A DNA stretch of 64,000 bases from Chrysemys picta bellii (Eukaryota; Chordata; Testudines; Emydidae): contig NC_088800.1 of assembly GCF_011386835.1 (NCBI RefSeq), forward strand, positions 86,306,981 to 86,370,980. The letters run 5' to 3'. Below the pieces are notes generated by a model. It made no database searches, had not been told where the DNA came from, and worked only from the letters and a program-made list of their open reading frames with translations. Shown in pieces: positions 42,796-54,027 of the stretch; position 1 is the stretch's first letter, and each line of letters begins with the position of its first letter. The translations under genes and the position numbers were made by a program.

Positions 42796-44700
42796 AGGCT
42801 TTTGTCACCCTTTTGTGAGTGGAATGGTTGTTTGGTAGCAACGAGCAAGGGCTCCTTGCCAAGTCTGCCTAATTAAGATTAAGTATATGCAGATTTGCCT
42901 TGTTTTCAGCTAATGACAGCTGCAAACAATTATTTGTCATGCTTGCTGATTGTTGATTGGTAAAGGGAAGGCCATGCGAGAATTGTGTGCGTTCTTCCTT
43001 TGTATTTCGGCACTCCCGGTTGTACAGTCAGGTGCGGATATGTGTGCAGGAGACGTCTTCCCTTTCAGGAGTCTGGGGTTTGCTTAGAATTCAGCCTTTG
43101 CCCTTGACAGTTTGTGGTTTTAGGAGCAGAGGTGCCATGTTAGATGTGTCCGAAAGGTGCCGGGGGAACGAAGTTTGGCATTATTTGTGCAGCTCTGTCT
43201 GCGTCGGGGTATTTTTATTGATTGGGTTTTTTTCACCATGCGATCAGGGCAGACACATCTCGATATTTGTACAGGAAGATAATAAAGGTGTTTTCAAATG
43301 TATCTGATGTTTTTGGTTTTCAAGCCAGCAGCCTTCATCCATTTTCTGCAAACGGGGAACCAGAGCACAGGCTAACCGAGTTAGGATGCTGTAGTTCTGC
43401 ACGGAAAGCTTTTAGTTTCACAACAGAGAGCAAGTGCCTCTCCGTAAGCACCTTGGCATCTCTCCAAAATGCCTGGGCTGCTTTAGGACATTCTCATAAA
43501 GAGCTTGATTTTTTATTTTATTATTATGCTGATGAAAGGAGAGAGCCCTTCAGACAAAAGAATGAGAGAACGACATACGCTGTGCTGCAAACGAAAACAC
43601 TCTGCATTGTTTTAAGCATTGCATGGAAATGAGGATACACTGGAAACAACAGTGTTTGCAGGGATACAGTTACATTTTATTCTAAGTAAATCCCTCTCTC
43701 TAGTACTGTATGTGCCTCCTGGCTTTGCACTTTCCTAGCGATGGTCTCTCTGTTTTTGTTTGCAGCCTCTGATAGCACTGAAGATCTGGCCGAAGACAGG
43801 AGATATATGTCAGTCTTCAGATGTGTCTGAAACAGTGTATTTTGAGTCTCTCTCAGCTGTTTTCAGCCCAGATGCAATTTAAAATACATCTAGGAAAATG
43901 GAAATGTTCAGGGGGGGAAATTTTGAAAATGTGTCTCCCAGTTAACTCCTTGTTTGCAGCCCCATGCCCCGTGTGTGGGATGAAGGAATTCCAACCACTT
44001 CTGAAAACCACAAGAAACGTTAATTGCTTGCTGTTTTTCATTTGGATGTTATAGCTCAGAGATGCTTGGTGCTTGTTGAAATGCCAGGATTCAGGGACCT
44101 GTGGATGCTGAAGAGCATGCCCCCTGTCAGCGCCTGCCCATGGCATCTATTGCTGTGGTTAGTGACATAGCTTCATATATTTGCGTATTTGAGAATATTT
44201 CAGTGCTTGCAGTGTAATTCACCATGTGCTGGTGACACATCTTGCCAGTAGCTACAAAAGTGCTTTTGTATACTGCTGTCCTGGCAATAAATCATATCAA
44301 GAATAGTTTGCTAGTTTAGTTTCACGTTTTAATACTTTCGCACAGGCTTTGAGAGTAGCAAGCAGAAAGGAAACGTATAATTCCCCTTCCCTTAACTCTT
44401 CCTTGGTTGGTGTGGAGGTAGAGCTCAATCCAACGTTCATTAACGCTGCCAGACTCAGTTGCTACGAATGACAGAACTGTCAGCAGGTAACAGTGCGTTC
44501 CTTTCACAATTCAGTCTAGAAAATCCATTTCCAAAGCCTTTGGTCTCCATGCTCCTCCTAATCCAGGCTGTTTCTAGGCCCTCCGAGTGAATTGCTGACT
44601 AGCTGGGAGGTGCAGGATAATTGGAGAGTTCACGTGCAGCAGGGCTCGAAGTTATGCCGTGGAAACAAATGGTGAAACAGCAGCTGCACAGACATAGCTA

Positions 44701-45823
44701 TCCACAGGGGAGACGTCTCGAAGATTTTCATGGAAAGACTGATCTAGATATTGAATAGCCCAAAATTATTTGTGATCAGTGGTCAGGTCTCAGCTGTCAT
44801 CTTTCCTGGGATTCCACTGCAGCTAACTGCAGTTTGTGAGCAAGGAACGTTCGTTACCCAGACCGACAAACTCCAGGATTCTGCTGCTTCTCCCACACCT
44901 GGGTGTTCTCACTATCTCTGGGCGTCATCTGAGCTGGGCTTCGTTTGCTTTCCTGGGGGAAAGGAATTGAAGTGCCGGGAGCCCCTTGTGCAGGATGGTG
45001 TAGGCTCCCGGGTTGTAGTATCCCAGGTGCTGCCCAAAGTCTGTGTAGAATTATTTCTGCTTCTAAAGCAGCTGTTTCTGTGGACAGTGCCTCATGCACA
45101 GTACAAGGTGGTGCTTCCCGGCAGGCATCAACTGGGTGCGGGGAAGAGGGGAGAGCTTCCGGGTGGGATTTCGAGAACAGCATGGCTGGTGGGGAGCAGG
45201 AGGGAGTTCCAGATCAGTGCAGCAAGACCAAATTCTGGAGACACGCTGAGAGGATGTAGACGGGAGGGAGGACAGGTGGGACTTGGTGGAGGACCGGGAG
45301 ACTGTTCCAGGCATGATGGGAGGGTGCTAGGGGGCATGAGGCCTGGGGGGGGGAGAGGCAAATGGAGCCCGCAGGGGAAAGGTCCTAGAAGGAGAAGAAG
45401 GGAGCAGAGTGCTAGGTGGGGGCTGGGTTGCATCAGGCCTCAAGGACCTTACAAGTCTAGGGGGGAAACCCCAGTGTACAAGTTAATCCTCCTATGATTG
45501 GCTGCCTTCCCCATTTTCCCACCTCTTGGAGAAGGCAGCCAACCAGACCTGTTGTTTGTGGTGAAGGACAGCCTGGTCCCCCAGCACCTGCTGCCCCTGG
45601 CCTCGGGGCAGAACTGCTGCTGTGGGGCAGGGGCCAGGAGGGACGGCAGCTGGCACATACCTGCCAACAGCTGTGGGGGGCAGGAGCAGGTTTCCTTAGG
45701 GGGCTGCTTGTGGGCATTGTAGAATTCATTTGGGGACTGTGTATGTAGGGGACAAGCGGCGTTATTTGAAGGCCCTGGTGGGGTTTGTGTAATTGGGGTG
45801 TTTGCAGCAGAGCAGAATGTATT

Positions 45824-45878
<55 letters not shown>

Positions 45879-47738
45879 TACTGGTGGGTCCATGGGGGTG
45901 TCATCGAATGAATGGGGGGCTGTGGGGGAATGTTGTAGAATTAATTCGGGCCCTGTGTGTGCAATAGAGGGGTCTTGCTGGGGGGACAGAATTAGTGTTC
46001 AGGGGACAGTTAATTGGTGGTGGTTTAAGGAGCCAAACTGATTTTTTTTGGGGGGGAGGCTGGAATTGGGGTAGCAGGGGAAGAAGATGAAGGAAATCGC
46101 TCCTTTAGCCGCTGCTACCTACAATCCATGCTCTCCTCCCTGGGGATCCCTCCTCCATGTTCTCCCGCAGACTGGCTCCAGGCAAGAGCCACCATAGCCC
46201 ACTGGCATAGCCCAGGAGTACAGGCAGGAGGGAGGTGCGAGGCATTCCCGCTCCTCCCCTGTGGTGTGCTTGGGGCCCCAGGGATATGGGGTGCAGCAAG
46301 ACATGCACTCCCCTCCCCATGCCCCCGGGCACCCTGCCCAAGCTATCGGGGAGGAGCAGGTCAGCCCTGCACCATCACTGCCCAGTGCCCGTTTATGTCT
46401 CGGGTGGGTGAGGGAGAGGCTCTGGAATCTGACTTCGCAGCAGATAGAGACCCATGGAAGGTGCAGAGCGGGAGGCGTGCCATGGGGAAAACAGCTGCCT
46501 TTAGCAGCAGGGGTTTGGCCACCCCAGAGGCGTGGTGAGAGGCAGGAGGCAGGACAGTGACAGCGCTGAGAGGAGATGGGGTCTCGGTTCCTGGAGCAAG
46601 AGAGCCAGCGGGACCCGACTGAGTGTGAAGAGCAGAAACCTTGGAAGGGAGGGGAAACGATTTTGGGGTGAATATGGATTTCAGTGGAAGTGGGGGCTAG
46701 GGAAGGAGAAAAGCTGGCAAAGCCCCAAGACAGGTTCTGTGGCCCCCTGGCAGGGGACATGTGCAAGGAGAGAGACATTTCAGGGTCAAAAGTGACCCAG
46801 TATTTCATGGGAGCCAGGTCATTTGCCGCACGCACAGTGAAAGGGGCGACTTGCGTTTTAAACGAGATGCTTGTTGCTTTAACGAACTCAGCGCTTGTCG
46901 GCCGCACTGTATTGACGCCGGTGGTCAGAGATGGTGCAATGACTCTTCCCCGGGACCCTGACATTCGTATAATGCATCCTCTGAGAGCTGCGCCTGGGGC
47001 ATCCTGACGCTCTTTGCTAAGCACCTTTCCAGCTCGCTGGCTGGCTGTACGTGACCCCTTTGTGCTGTCCCATCTGGCACACACTGATGGCTCTCGCTGC
47101 GTTCTCATTCGCTCCCTTCCCACTAACGCCCGGCTGGGTCCTTCGCCTCTGTGCTGCAGCTGGTTTCATGTACATTGCAGGGCCATGAAGCTGCACTCTG
47201 GATTTGTGGTAAGGGAATAATGCTTTTGGTACAGATGCTTGTCCGTTCTGGAGAACACCTTGCAGCGCTGTCCTAGTAGTAGACGTACACGGTCCTGCGT
47301 GGGCCTGTCCTTTATCCATGGCTTGCCCTCTGCTCTCGCAATGAGCTTTCCGGCTAGCCCTTTCCGGCTACATCTGAAGGGAAGGGAAGGGAACGGGCAC
47401 TGATATTCCATGCCTTGATAGCACCTCCCCCCTGAGCATCTCAGAGCTCTCTGCAAGCCCTAGTTGTGCCTCACAGCTCCTGACCCATAGGCAACTATCG
47501 TTAGCAGGGCTGGATTAAGGCGATCTGGGACTTTAGGGATACCACAAAAGAGGTGGGTAGATGGTTTGGGCCCGCTGCACTCTTTCCTTTCTGCCACAAC
47601 ACAATCTGCTGCTGGGCTAAGTGGCAAGGCCAGAGCAGTGAGGCTTGGAGTTAACCACCAATGAAATGCCTGGGGCACTTTCCCTTCTCTGAGCTATTGT
47701 TTCAGGCTCTCTGCAGACCCAGGCAGGCGTCACTGTGT
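44701..47738. other. intergenic, no gene seen
   Basis: Mostly G-rich sequence, with a long GT microsatellite at 45824-45875. A 334-codon antisense open frame (46119-47123) shows no domain and is not accepted. A CpG-containing stretch at about 46820-46970 stands out from its surroundings. Confidence 0.5.
45824..45875. repeat. (GT)n microsatellite, 26 units
   Basis: An uninterrupted GT run of 52 bases. Confidence 0.97.
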
Positions 47739-47992
47739 CTGTTATACTTGGAAAAAGAACAGGAGTACTTGTGGCACCTTAGAGACTAACAAATTTATTA
47801 GAGCATAAGCTTTCGTGGACTACAGCCCACTTCTTCGGATGCATACCGAAGATGCATCCGAAGAAGTGGGCTGTAGTCCACGAAAGCTTATGCTCTAATA
47901 AATTTGTTAGTCTCTAAGGTGCCACAAGTACTCCTGTTCTTTTTGCGGATACAGACTAACACGGCTGCTACTCTGAAACCTGTTATACTTGG
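47739..47992. mobile_element. inverted-dimer interspersed element with 13-bp target duplication
   Basis: The arms 47752-47844 and 47852-47944 are perfect 93-bp reverse complements with a 7-base spacer. A single-copy tail (TTTGCGGATACAGACTAACA to CTGAAAC) follows. CTGTTATACTTGG occurs at both 47739-47751 and 47980-47992 as a target-site duplication. The unit (GAACAGGAGTACTTGTGGCA ...) is a repeat I associate with turtle genomes. A long TSD and an inverted arrangement would fit a retroelement such as Penelope-like, but the class is not proven. Confidence 0.85.
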
Positions 47993-48089
47993 GTAACCTT
48001 TTGGAGCTTTTCTTCTCAACCATGAGGGATAGAAGCTTACTTTTTTTTTTTTTTAAATGAAAGCAGAATTTGCGATATAATCACATGGT

Positions 48090-48265
48090 TCCAGGAGTTG
48101 GGGCCTTATTCTGTCCTGAACATTAGCTCTAATTTACAGATAAGAAAACTGAGGTTCAGAGAGATTGACTTACCCCAGGTCACACTGTGATTTTCGTGTC
48201 AAATCCAGATCTACAACCCAGAACCCCTACAGCCAGTATTGTAGCTAATCCATGAGGCCATTCTG
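48090..48265 (+). repeat. MIR-type SINE
   Basis: TTACAGATAAGAAAACTGAG, GTTCAGAGAGATTGACTTAC and CCCAGGTCACACTGTGA follow the MIR core order closely. Confidence 0.8.
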
Positions 48266-49567
48266 CCTTCCTCTTAGGAACATTGGAGCTTCTCGATAAG
48301 GTCAGAGCTCTGGGCAGCCTGGCTCTGGAAGTTACTAATATCTGCGTCCAACGAAGGCAAAATGCCCCCAATGAACCTAGCCAATTGTGTGATGTGGAAG
48401 GAGAATTCCTAGCTGACCTGCCTGCTTGCAATCCAGGTACACCCTGAACGATCTGTTTTCAGAGCTGCAGAGCTACAAATGTTATCACTGCCCCTAAAAA
48501 TATTCAGCCCAAATTAAAATCTAGGCACATTTTTACTGGCCTCTGCCTGTGTATTCTGCACACCTAATTTTCCACCTTTACAATTTGGACAACAGACTGT
48601 TTACACTCAATGTCATTTATCCAAATATTCAGATGCTTCCGAGACTATATTTGGAAAGTTCCTATTTTTACTTGGATTTACGTTAATAATTATTTGCTTT
48701 GGCTGAAGAAACTGTTATATTTAAATAACACATTTTTTGCCAAAATGCTGTCACAGCAAAGCTGCTTTCCCTTTAGGAACCTCCAAACGTGGGCTTCCTT
48801 CCAAACCCTTCACCGATCTCATTCTGTTGGCTTTGCATACCCCATCTTTTTTATTTCTGCTCTTCCCTTCGAGGGATGTGATTGGAGGACGAACGGTGGC
48901 TGCAGGATTCGAGAAGAGATGCTGGATGGATGGTGACTCGTCACCAAATCAGACAGGAGGGCAGGGCAGTCAATAGAGAAGATAAAATAAGAGGTTTTCA
49001 CTGTCACCAAATTAGCCTTTGCTCTTTGTGTTTAAGTTTAGCAGAGCTGAGGGTCTCTGCTGGAGCCCCCTCCAATATGGAGTTACCCTGGTTTGTTTTC
49101 TGATTATTCATAACAATAAAGAAGCCTCTGCCAGGTAAGGAAGTAGCAATACAAGGATTAGGATTATTTACCAAGTCTATCTATAAACATAGGAAAGAAA
49201 AATCAGCATGCTAGGAAGAACAGTGACAACAAAGAAAACTTCCGAAAGAACCAGCCCATAATCCTAGACAGCCACACCAACCGGCAGCTGTGTTGAATTG
49301 TAGATAGCTACACCAGCTGGCGGTTGCATTGAATTATAGACAACCGCCATGTCCTTATTTCAAATCACAATGTAGGTTTCCCTCTCCCTCCCCACAACCA
49401 CCAAACTGTCCTGAGAATTGGACATGCCGTGCCTTGGTAGCTGCGGCATCCTGACCTGCTCCTGACTTTGGGGGAGGGAAAGCCGAACCTTCACACTCAG
49501 GTCAGTGCTCAGCTCGTCCGTGCACACACCAGAGCAACCGGTACTTCACTCCCACTCCAAGCATAAG
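48266..49567. other. intergenic, no gene seen
   Basis: AT-rich to balanced sequence with no recognised repeat and no paired splice signals. The short open frames are unconvincing. Confidence 0.5.
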
Positions 49568-50003
49568 CAGGTCCGGCTCCAGGCACCAGCCGAGCAACCT
49601 CACGCTTGGGGCGGCAGATTCTAGGGGGCGGCATTCCGCCCAATCCTAGGGCGGCACGGCCGCTTTTGTTTTTGTTTTGTTCGCCAATCCGGCCACCCTG
49701 TAGGGGGCGGCAGCGCGGAGGAGGGGAGCCCCCTGCTGGGAGCGGGCTGCGCGCTCCGTCTGCCCCAGCCGGTGCCATGTCTGTAGCAAGCCCAGCAGGG
49801 CAGCCCACGTCCTTCCCTCCCCGCCGACCGGAGCGGTGCGGAGCTCTCCCAGCAGGGAGCCCCCCTGCACCTAGCTCCGGCCACAGGTATTTTTGTTTTT
49901 GTTTTTCCCCGTTTTGCCGTTCCGATCGCGCTGCAGGTTTTTGGGGGGGTTTTTTTTTTTTTTTTTTTTGCTTGGGGTGGCAAAAAAGCCAGAGCTGGCC
50001 CTG
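49568..50003. mobile_element. nonautonomous hAT element, copy 3
   Basis: It begins CAGGTCCGGCTCCAGGCACC and ends GCCAGAGCTGGCCCTG. The flanking 8-mers are AGCATAAG (49560-49567) and AACATAAG (50004-50011), with one mismatch. It is longer than the other two copies. Like copy 2 it ends in a T-tract followed by GGGGTGGCAAAAAAGC. Confidence 0.88.
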
Positions 50004-50339
50004 AACATAAGATTCCTCTTATGGTAACTACCTGTTAAATGTTACATTATACCAAAGTAAAAGACAGTTTAATACATTCCAAGAAGCAGGGAGTGAAATC
50101 CTGGCTCCACTGAAGTCAAAGGCAAAGCTCTCGTTGACTTCTGTGGAAGCAGGACTGGACTCAGTATGTGTGTGTTAACCTGGCATATATTATCTCTTGC
50201 TGTGGATATTGTGCATTGTCCAAGTAACAAGGCCTCTACCTGGAATGCATCAAGAACATGGTAGAATTTATGCTCTGCACTCAGAAGATGGAGAGATCAT
50301 GGACCTAGCTGATCTATTCAGTTGTGCTCATTTTTGTTT

Positions 50340-52045
50340 TCTTAATGGAGACATACGTCATCACTGACAGAAGCAACCAGATGCCGCACTGCATGGAACA
50401 CTATCACAAACTCTATTCGCCTGAAACTACATTTGGAAGCAGCATTAAATGCAATCCCCGGGCTCTAGACTGTCGAAAAGTTTGATATAGAGCCATCTAT
50501 ACACGAGCTTGAAAAGGCAATCACCTTCCTAGCGCCAGGAAAGGCTACAGGAAAAGATGGAATTCCAGCTGCAGTACGGAAAGAAAGCGGACATGCTGTG
50601 CTTAAACATGGGCACAATCTCTTGCTTGTGTGGTGGAGGGAAAGAGGGGTATCACAAGATATGGCGGAGCCAACACCATAACATTGTATAAATACAAAGG
50701 AGATACAAGTACAGGGGAATCTTTCTCTTTAATGTTGTAGGTAAGGCATTCACATGGTCATTCTCAATAGACTGCAAGTTCTCGCTGAACGTATATCCAG
50801 AGAATCAGTGTGGCTTCCGCACTGATAGATCAACTATTGACATGGTCTTTATACTAAGGCAACTGCAAGAAAAGTGTCAAGAACAAGGAAAACCTCTCTA
50901 CATGGCCTTCATCGACCTTACAAAGGCTTCTGACCTGGTCAGCAGAAAGGGTCTTTTCCAATTGCTAGAGAGAATTGGTTGTCCCCCAGTGCTCCTCAGA
51001 CTGATTCTGTTGTTCCACAATGGCATGAAGGCTACAGTCCAGTATGATGATCAATCTGACAGCTTTGAAATCTACAGTAGTGTCAGACAGGGAATGTGTT
51101 TTGGCACCAACACTCCCCGGTATGTTATGTCTACTGCTTTCTCATCTAGCACCAAGAGTGTAGGTCTCCATGCAAGATCAGATGGAAATCTCTTCTACAT
51201 TGCAAGTCCAACTGCAAAAAGCAAAGTCAATCACCTGCTGATAGAGCAACTTCTTTTTGCTGACAATGCATTGCTCATTGCATACAGTGAAGAGGGGCTG
51301 CAGCAACTTTGCACTAGTTTGTGATGAATTTGGACTAGCCATCAATCTAAAGAAGACCATGATTATGGCACAAGGTGTGTTGACTGCACCAGAAGATTTA
51401 TTGGCTAGCACCATGCAAGACGTTGTGCCCAAGTTCTGCTGTCTAGGATTGACTGTATCAGATAACATAGCTAGATGACAAGCTTAATTCTCACCCCGGA
51501 AAGGCAGCCACCCCATTTGTCCAGCTGACCAATCGCACCCTCTGTCTTCACTGTATTCTAAACATCAAGCAAGAAAGCAAAGTTCCTGAGACTGAAGTAC
51601 TAGAGAACACACAATTACCAAGTCTAATCACTGTTCTCAAACACAGATATCACCCATGGCTTCGTCATCTGCACCGCATAGATGATGGACATGTCCAAAG
51701 GACGTCTTGTATGGGGAACTCGCAGATGCTCCAAGGCCGACCTAGGCTTTGGTTCCAGGACATTTGCAAGAGGGACTTGAAAATGTTCAGCATCGACTCT
51801 GCAAGCTGGTTGGATGTAGCTAGCAACAGGCTACGCTAGAGGGCTGTGCTGTGCCAGGGCGTCAGAGGTTGAAAAGAGGTGGTGGAGAGAGGGAAGGAGA
51901 AAGCACAGCAGGCCTCAAGTGCTAGTAGCGTTCTGGCCTGTCTTCTGGCACTTTACTCCTGTGCTGTTTGTGGCAAGGGCTGTGACTCGAGAATTGGACT
52001 TTTTAGATCCTTGCGATGCCGCAGGACAACCCACAGTAACCGAAC
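50340..52045 (+). pseudogene. decayed non-CR1 LINE reverse transcriptase
   Basis: Translated pieces follow the order of a non-LTR retrotransposon polyprotein. First comes a MEHYHKLYS-like linker and a GKDGIPA block. The reverse transcriptase core follows (MVFILRQLQEKCQEQ, MAFIDLTKASD, SSVRQGM). The active-site region is LLFADNALL, where the family has ADD. Then come INLKKTMIMAQG, a LRHLHRIDDGH-like segment and a C-terminal CAVCGKGCDSRIGL zinc-finger-like end near 51955-52000. Frames change and stops interrupt it, so it is inactive. The clade (I/Nimb or RTE type) is unresolved. Confidence 0.85.
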
Positions 52046-54027
52046 TGCTTTGGCGTTTACACCATCGTCTTTCAAGCCGGATGGCTGCCATTCAGTAGTT
52101 TTTGTGACGCTGTTTAAAACTCTGCGTACGAACATGGTGACAGGTGACCTCGCGAACAACTCCCTGTTCTGAAGGCCTGGCTTTGCCGTTAGAACTTTTG
52201 GAGTGTAATCCACTGAGCTGGAGATGGAAAATAGCAGGAAACATTCACAAGGTCCCTGGGTGTGTTGCGCAGGGACTGGAAAGTCTACGCCCTGCTGCAT
52301 TTTGTAATGTGATGCTCACTAATATCAATGATTACAGCCCTTTTGGGGGAGAACAGGAAAATGACAATCAGAATATGTATCTCCCCTGTCATTCTGACAG
52401 TGCCTGCCACCCCAAAGCCCTGTACAAACTCAAACACCTACACAGGAATCGCTGTACCTGTTTGAAATGCAGCTGAGGCTGGCCATGGGGATGAGGAGGC
52501 AAAGAGGTGGTCTACCGTTTAGTGAGAGAAGGACACTTCCTAGCTCGAATAGATCACTTGCATGAATCACAGCATTTAGGGTTTTTCTAGGGTAGCCCAG
52601 TTTTTGCTTCTAAAAAAAATTCTTAGCGTCTACTTAAAGCCCAATATGTTCACCACAGTGTTTGGGGTTAACTAAAGCTCTGGATCACTTTGAAGATCAG
52701 ACTCGGTCCTTCAAAACGCCATGAAATTTAATCTAATGTCCTGAACACGGGGTGAGAAATCCCCATTTTAAACAGATGTCTCACTCTTCTCCATTGGCCC
52801 AGCTACCTTGGCTTTCCAGCCCGCTCTGAGACTTTGTATTTGGGATATTTGAAGAACTGCACTGCTGGTTTCATCCCATCTGTGTGTGGAGCTGGCAGAG
52901 GGGCTGAGAGCTGAAATGCTGCTTCCCTGACAATTGCAGGATCCTTTGCTTAGCCGGTAACAATTAGCAGCACAGGTCTGACACCGACAGCAGAGCCAAC
53001 ACTTGCATTTCTTATACCACTCTGGGTTTTTAGACTCAGATTACTTCAGCTAGAAGTTTGAACTCAGACGTTGGTAGGCAAATAAAGGAAGAATGGCGTT
53101 ATTCACTGTTTTGTCTTGAACTGTAGTTATTTCTGAATTTCAAGTGTACACATCTGAGGTTTTTGACTATCTTAAAAAGCATTTAATTTCACTATTAAGA
53201 GCCTTTGTTCTGCATTCTGCCTTGATTGGGGAAAAACCCAAGTGTTACTAAGCTAAGATTTTCATCTGCTTTGAAGCTCTGAGGCTCCTACGGCAAATAG
53301 CTCATTAGGAATACATCTTTTTCCAAAGTGTAAACAAGAGAGCTAACTGGAAGCATTTCATTTCATCTGTGAATCTTCGCAGCTGTCTTAGCTCTTACTT
53401 CAGGGGAACTAGCGATTGCTCTCTACATGCCAAGAGAAAACTCAAAGAAAGTGGAGTTAGGGCTCATCCAAACCGTGAGCCTGATCCAAAAGGTGCGGGG
53501 GACTCAGCAGCTCCCACTGGTCTCAAAGAGAGCTAAGGCACCGGGATAGACTCCGGGCTTTTCAGGATTGGGCCCTCTAGCCCTAAACTGGGCTGATGGA
53601 ACAGGCTCTATGTTAAAAGCAGCTCAGTGGAATTAAAGGGTTTGCTGAGCGCTTGTTATTTCTGACTGAGCGATACGCTCCTGTTTGGGCAGAATTGCTC
53701 TGTAACTTTGGATATGTTGGAGCACTAGTTTGTGTTTTGATGTTGTCTAGCGAGTGTCTTGTACACAGCCCTGCAATTGCTGCCTGGTGTGTTGGAGGGA
53801 AATGTGCGGAGATTAAATAGAGGGCAGAGGAAAAACTATCCATTTTGTACATGACTATTTACTATTTCAAGTTGCTTGAATATTCAACACAAATCACTTG
53901 TGACCTATATTCAGTGTAATTGCTTTTATTGCAGGGTAAGTATCCGAGATGTCAGTTCAAGCACCACAAACCCAGTGCTCATCTCTGCCTTACTCTGCAT
54001 TGTTCAGAAGCTAATTAGGGAGGAACG
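52046..54027. other. intergenic, no gene seen
   Basis: Apart from an old palindromic-repeat remnant near 53480-53580 (CCTGATCCAAAAGGTGCGGG to GGATTGGGCCCTC), nothing is recognised. The open frames are short. Confidence 0.5.

Larger units (their letters stand above)
39250..44700. other. AT-rich, repeat-poor region; possible regulatory sequence
   Basis: In contrast with the flanks, I recognise no transposon here apart from one (TG)n tract. The sequence is AT-rich with many homeodomain-like TAAT sites and no convincing coding exon. Such islands next to a developmental or RNA-regulatory gene often hold enhancers or 5' UTR exons. That is only an inference. Confidence 0.35.

Noticed and set aside
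46119..47123. 334-codon open frame on the minus strand
   Set aside because: No domain, no paired splice signals, Pro/Ser/Gly-rich translation typical of GC-rich noncoding DNA, and overlapping open frames on the other strand.
49606..50004. Open frames on both strands in a GC-rich block resembling a CpG-island first exon
   Set aside because: The block is bounded by hAT inverted repeats and near-identical 8-bp duplications, so it is a transposon body rather than a promoter.
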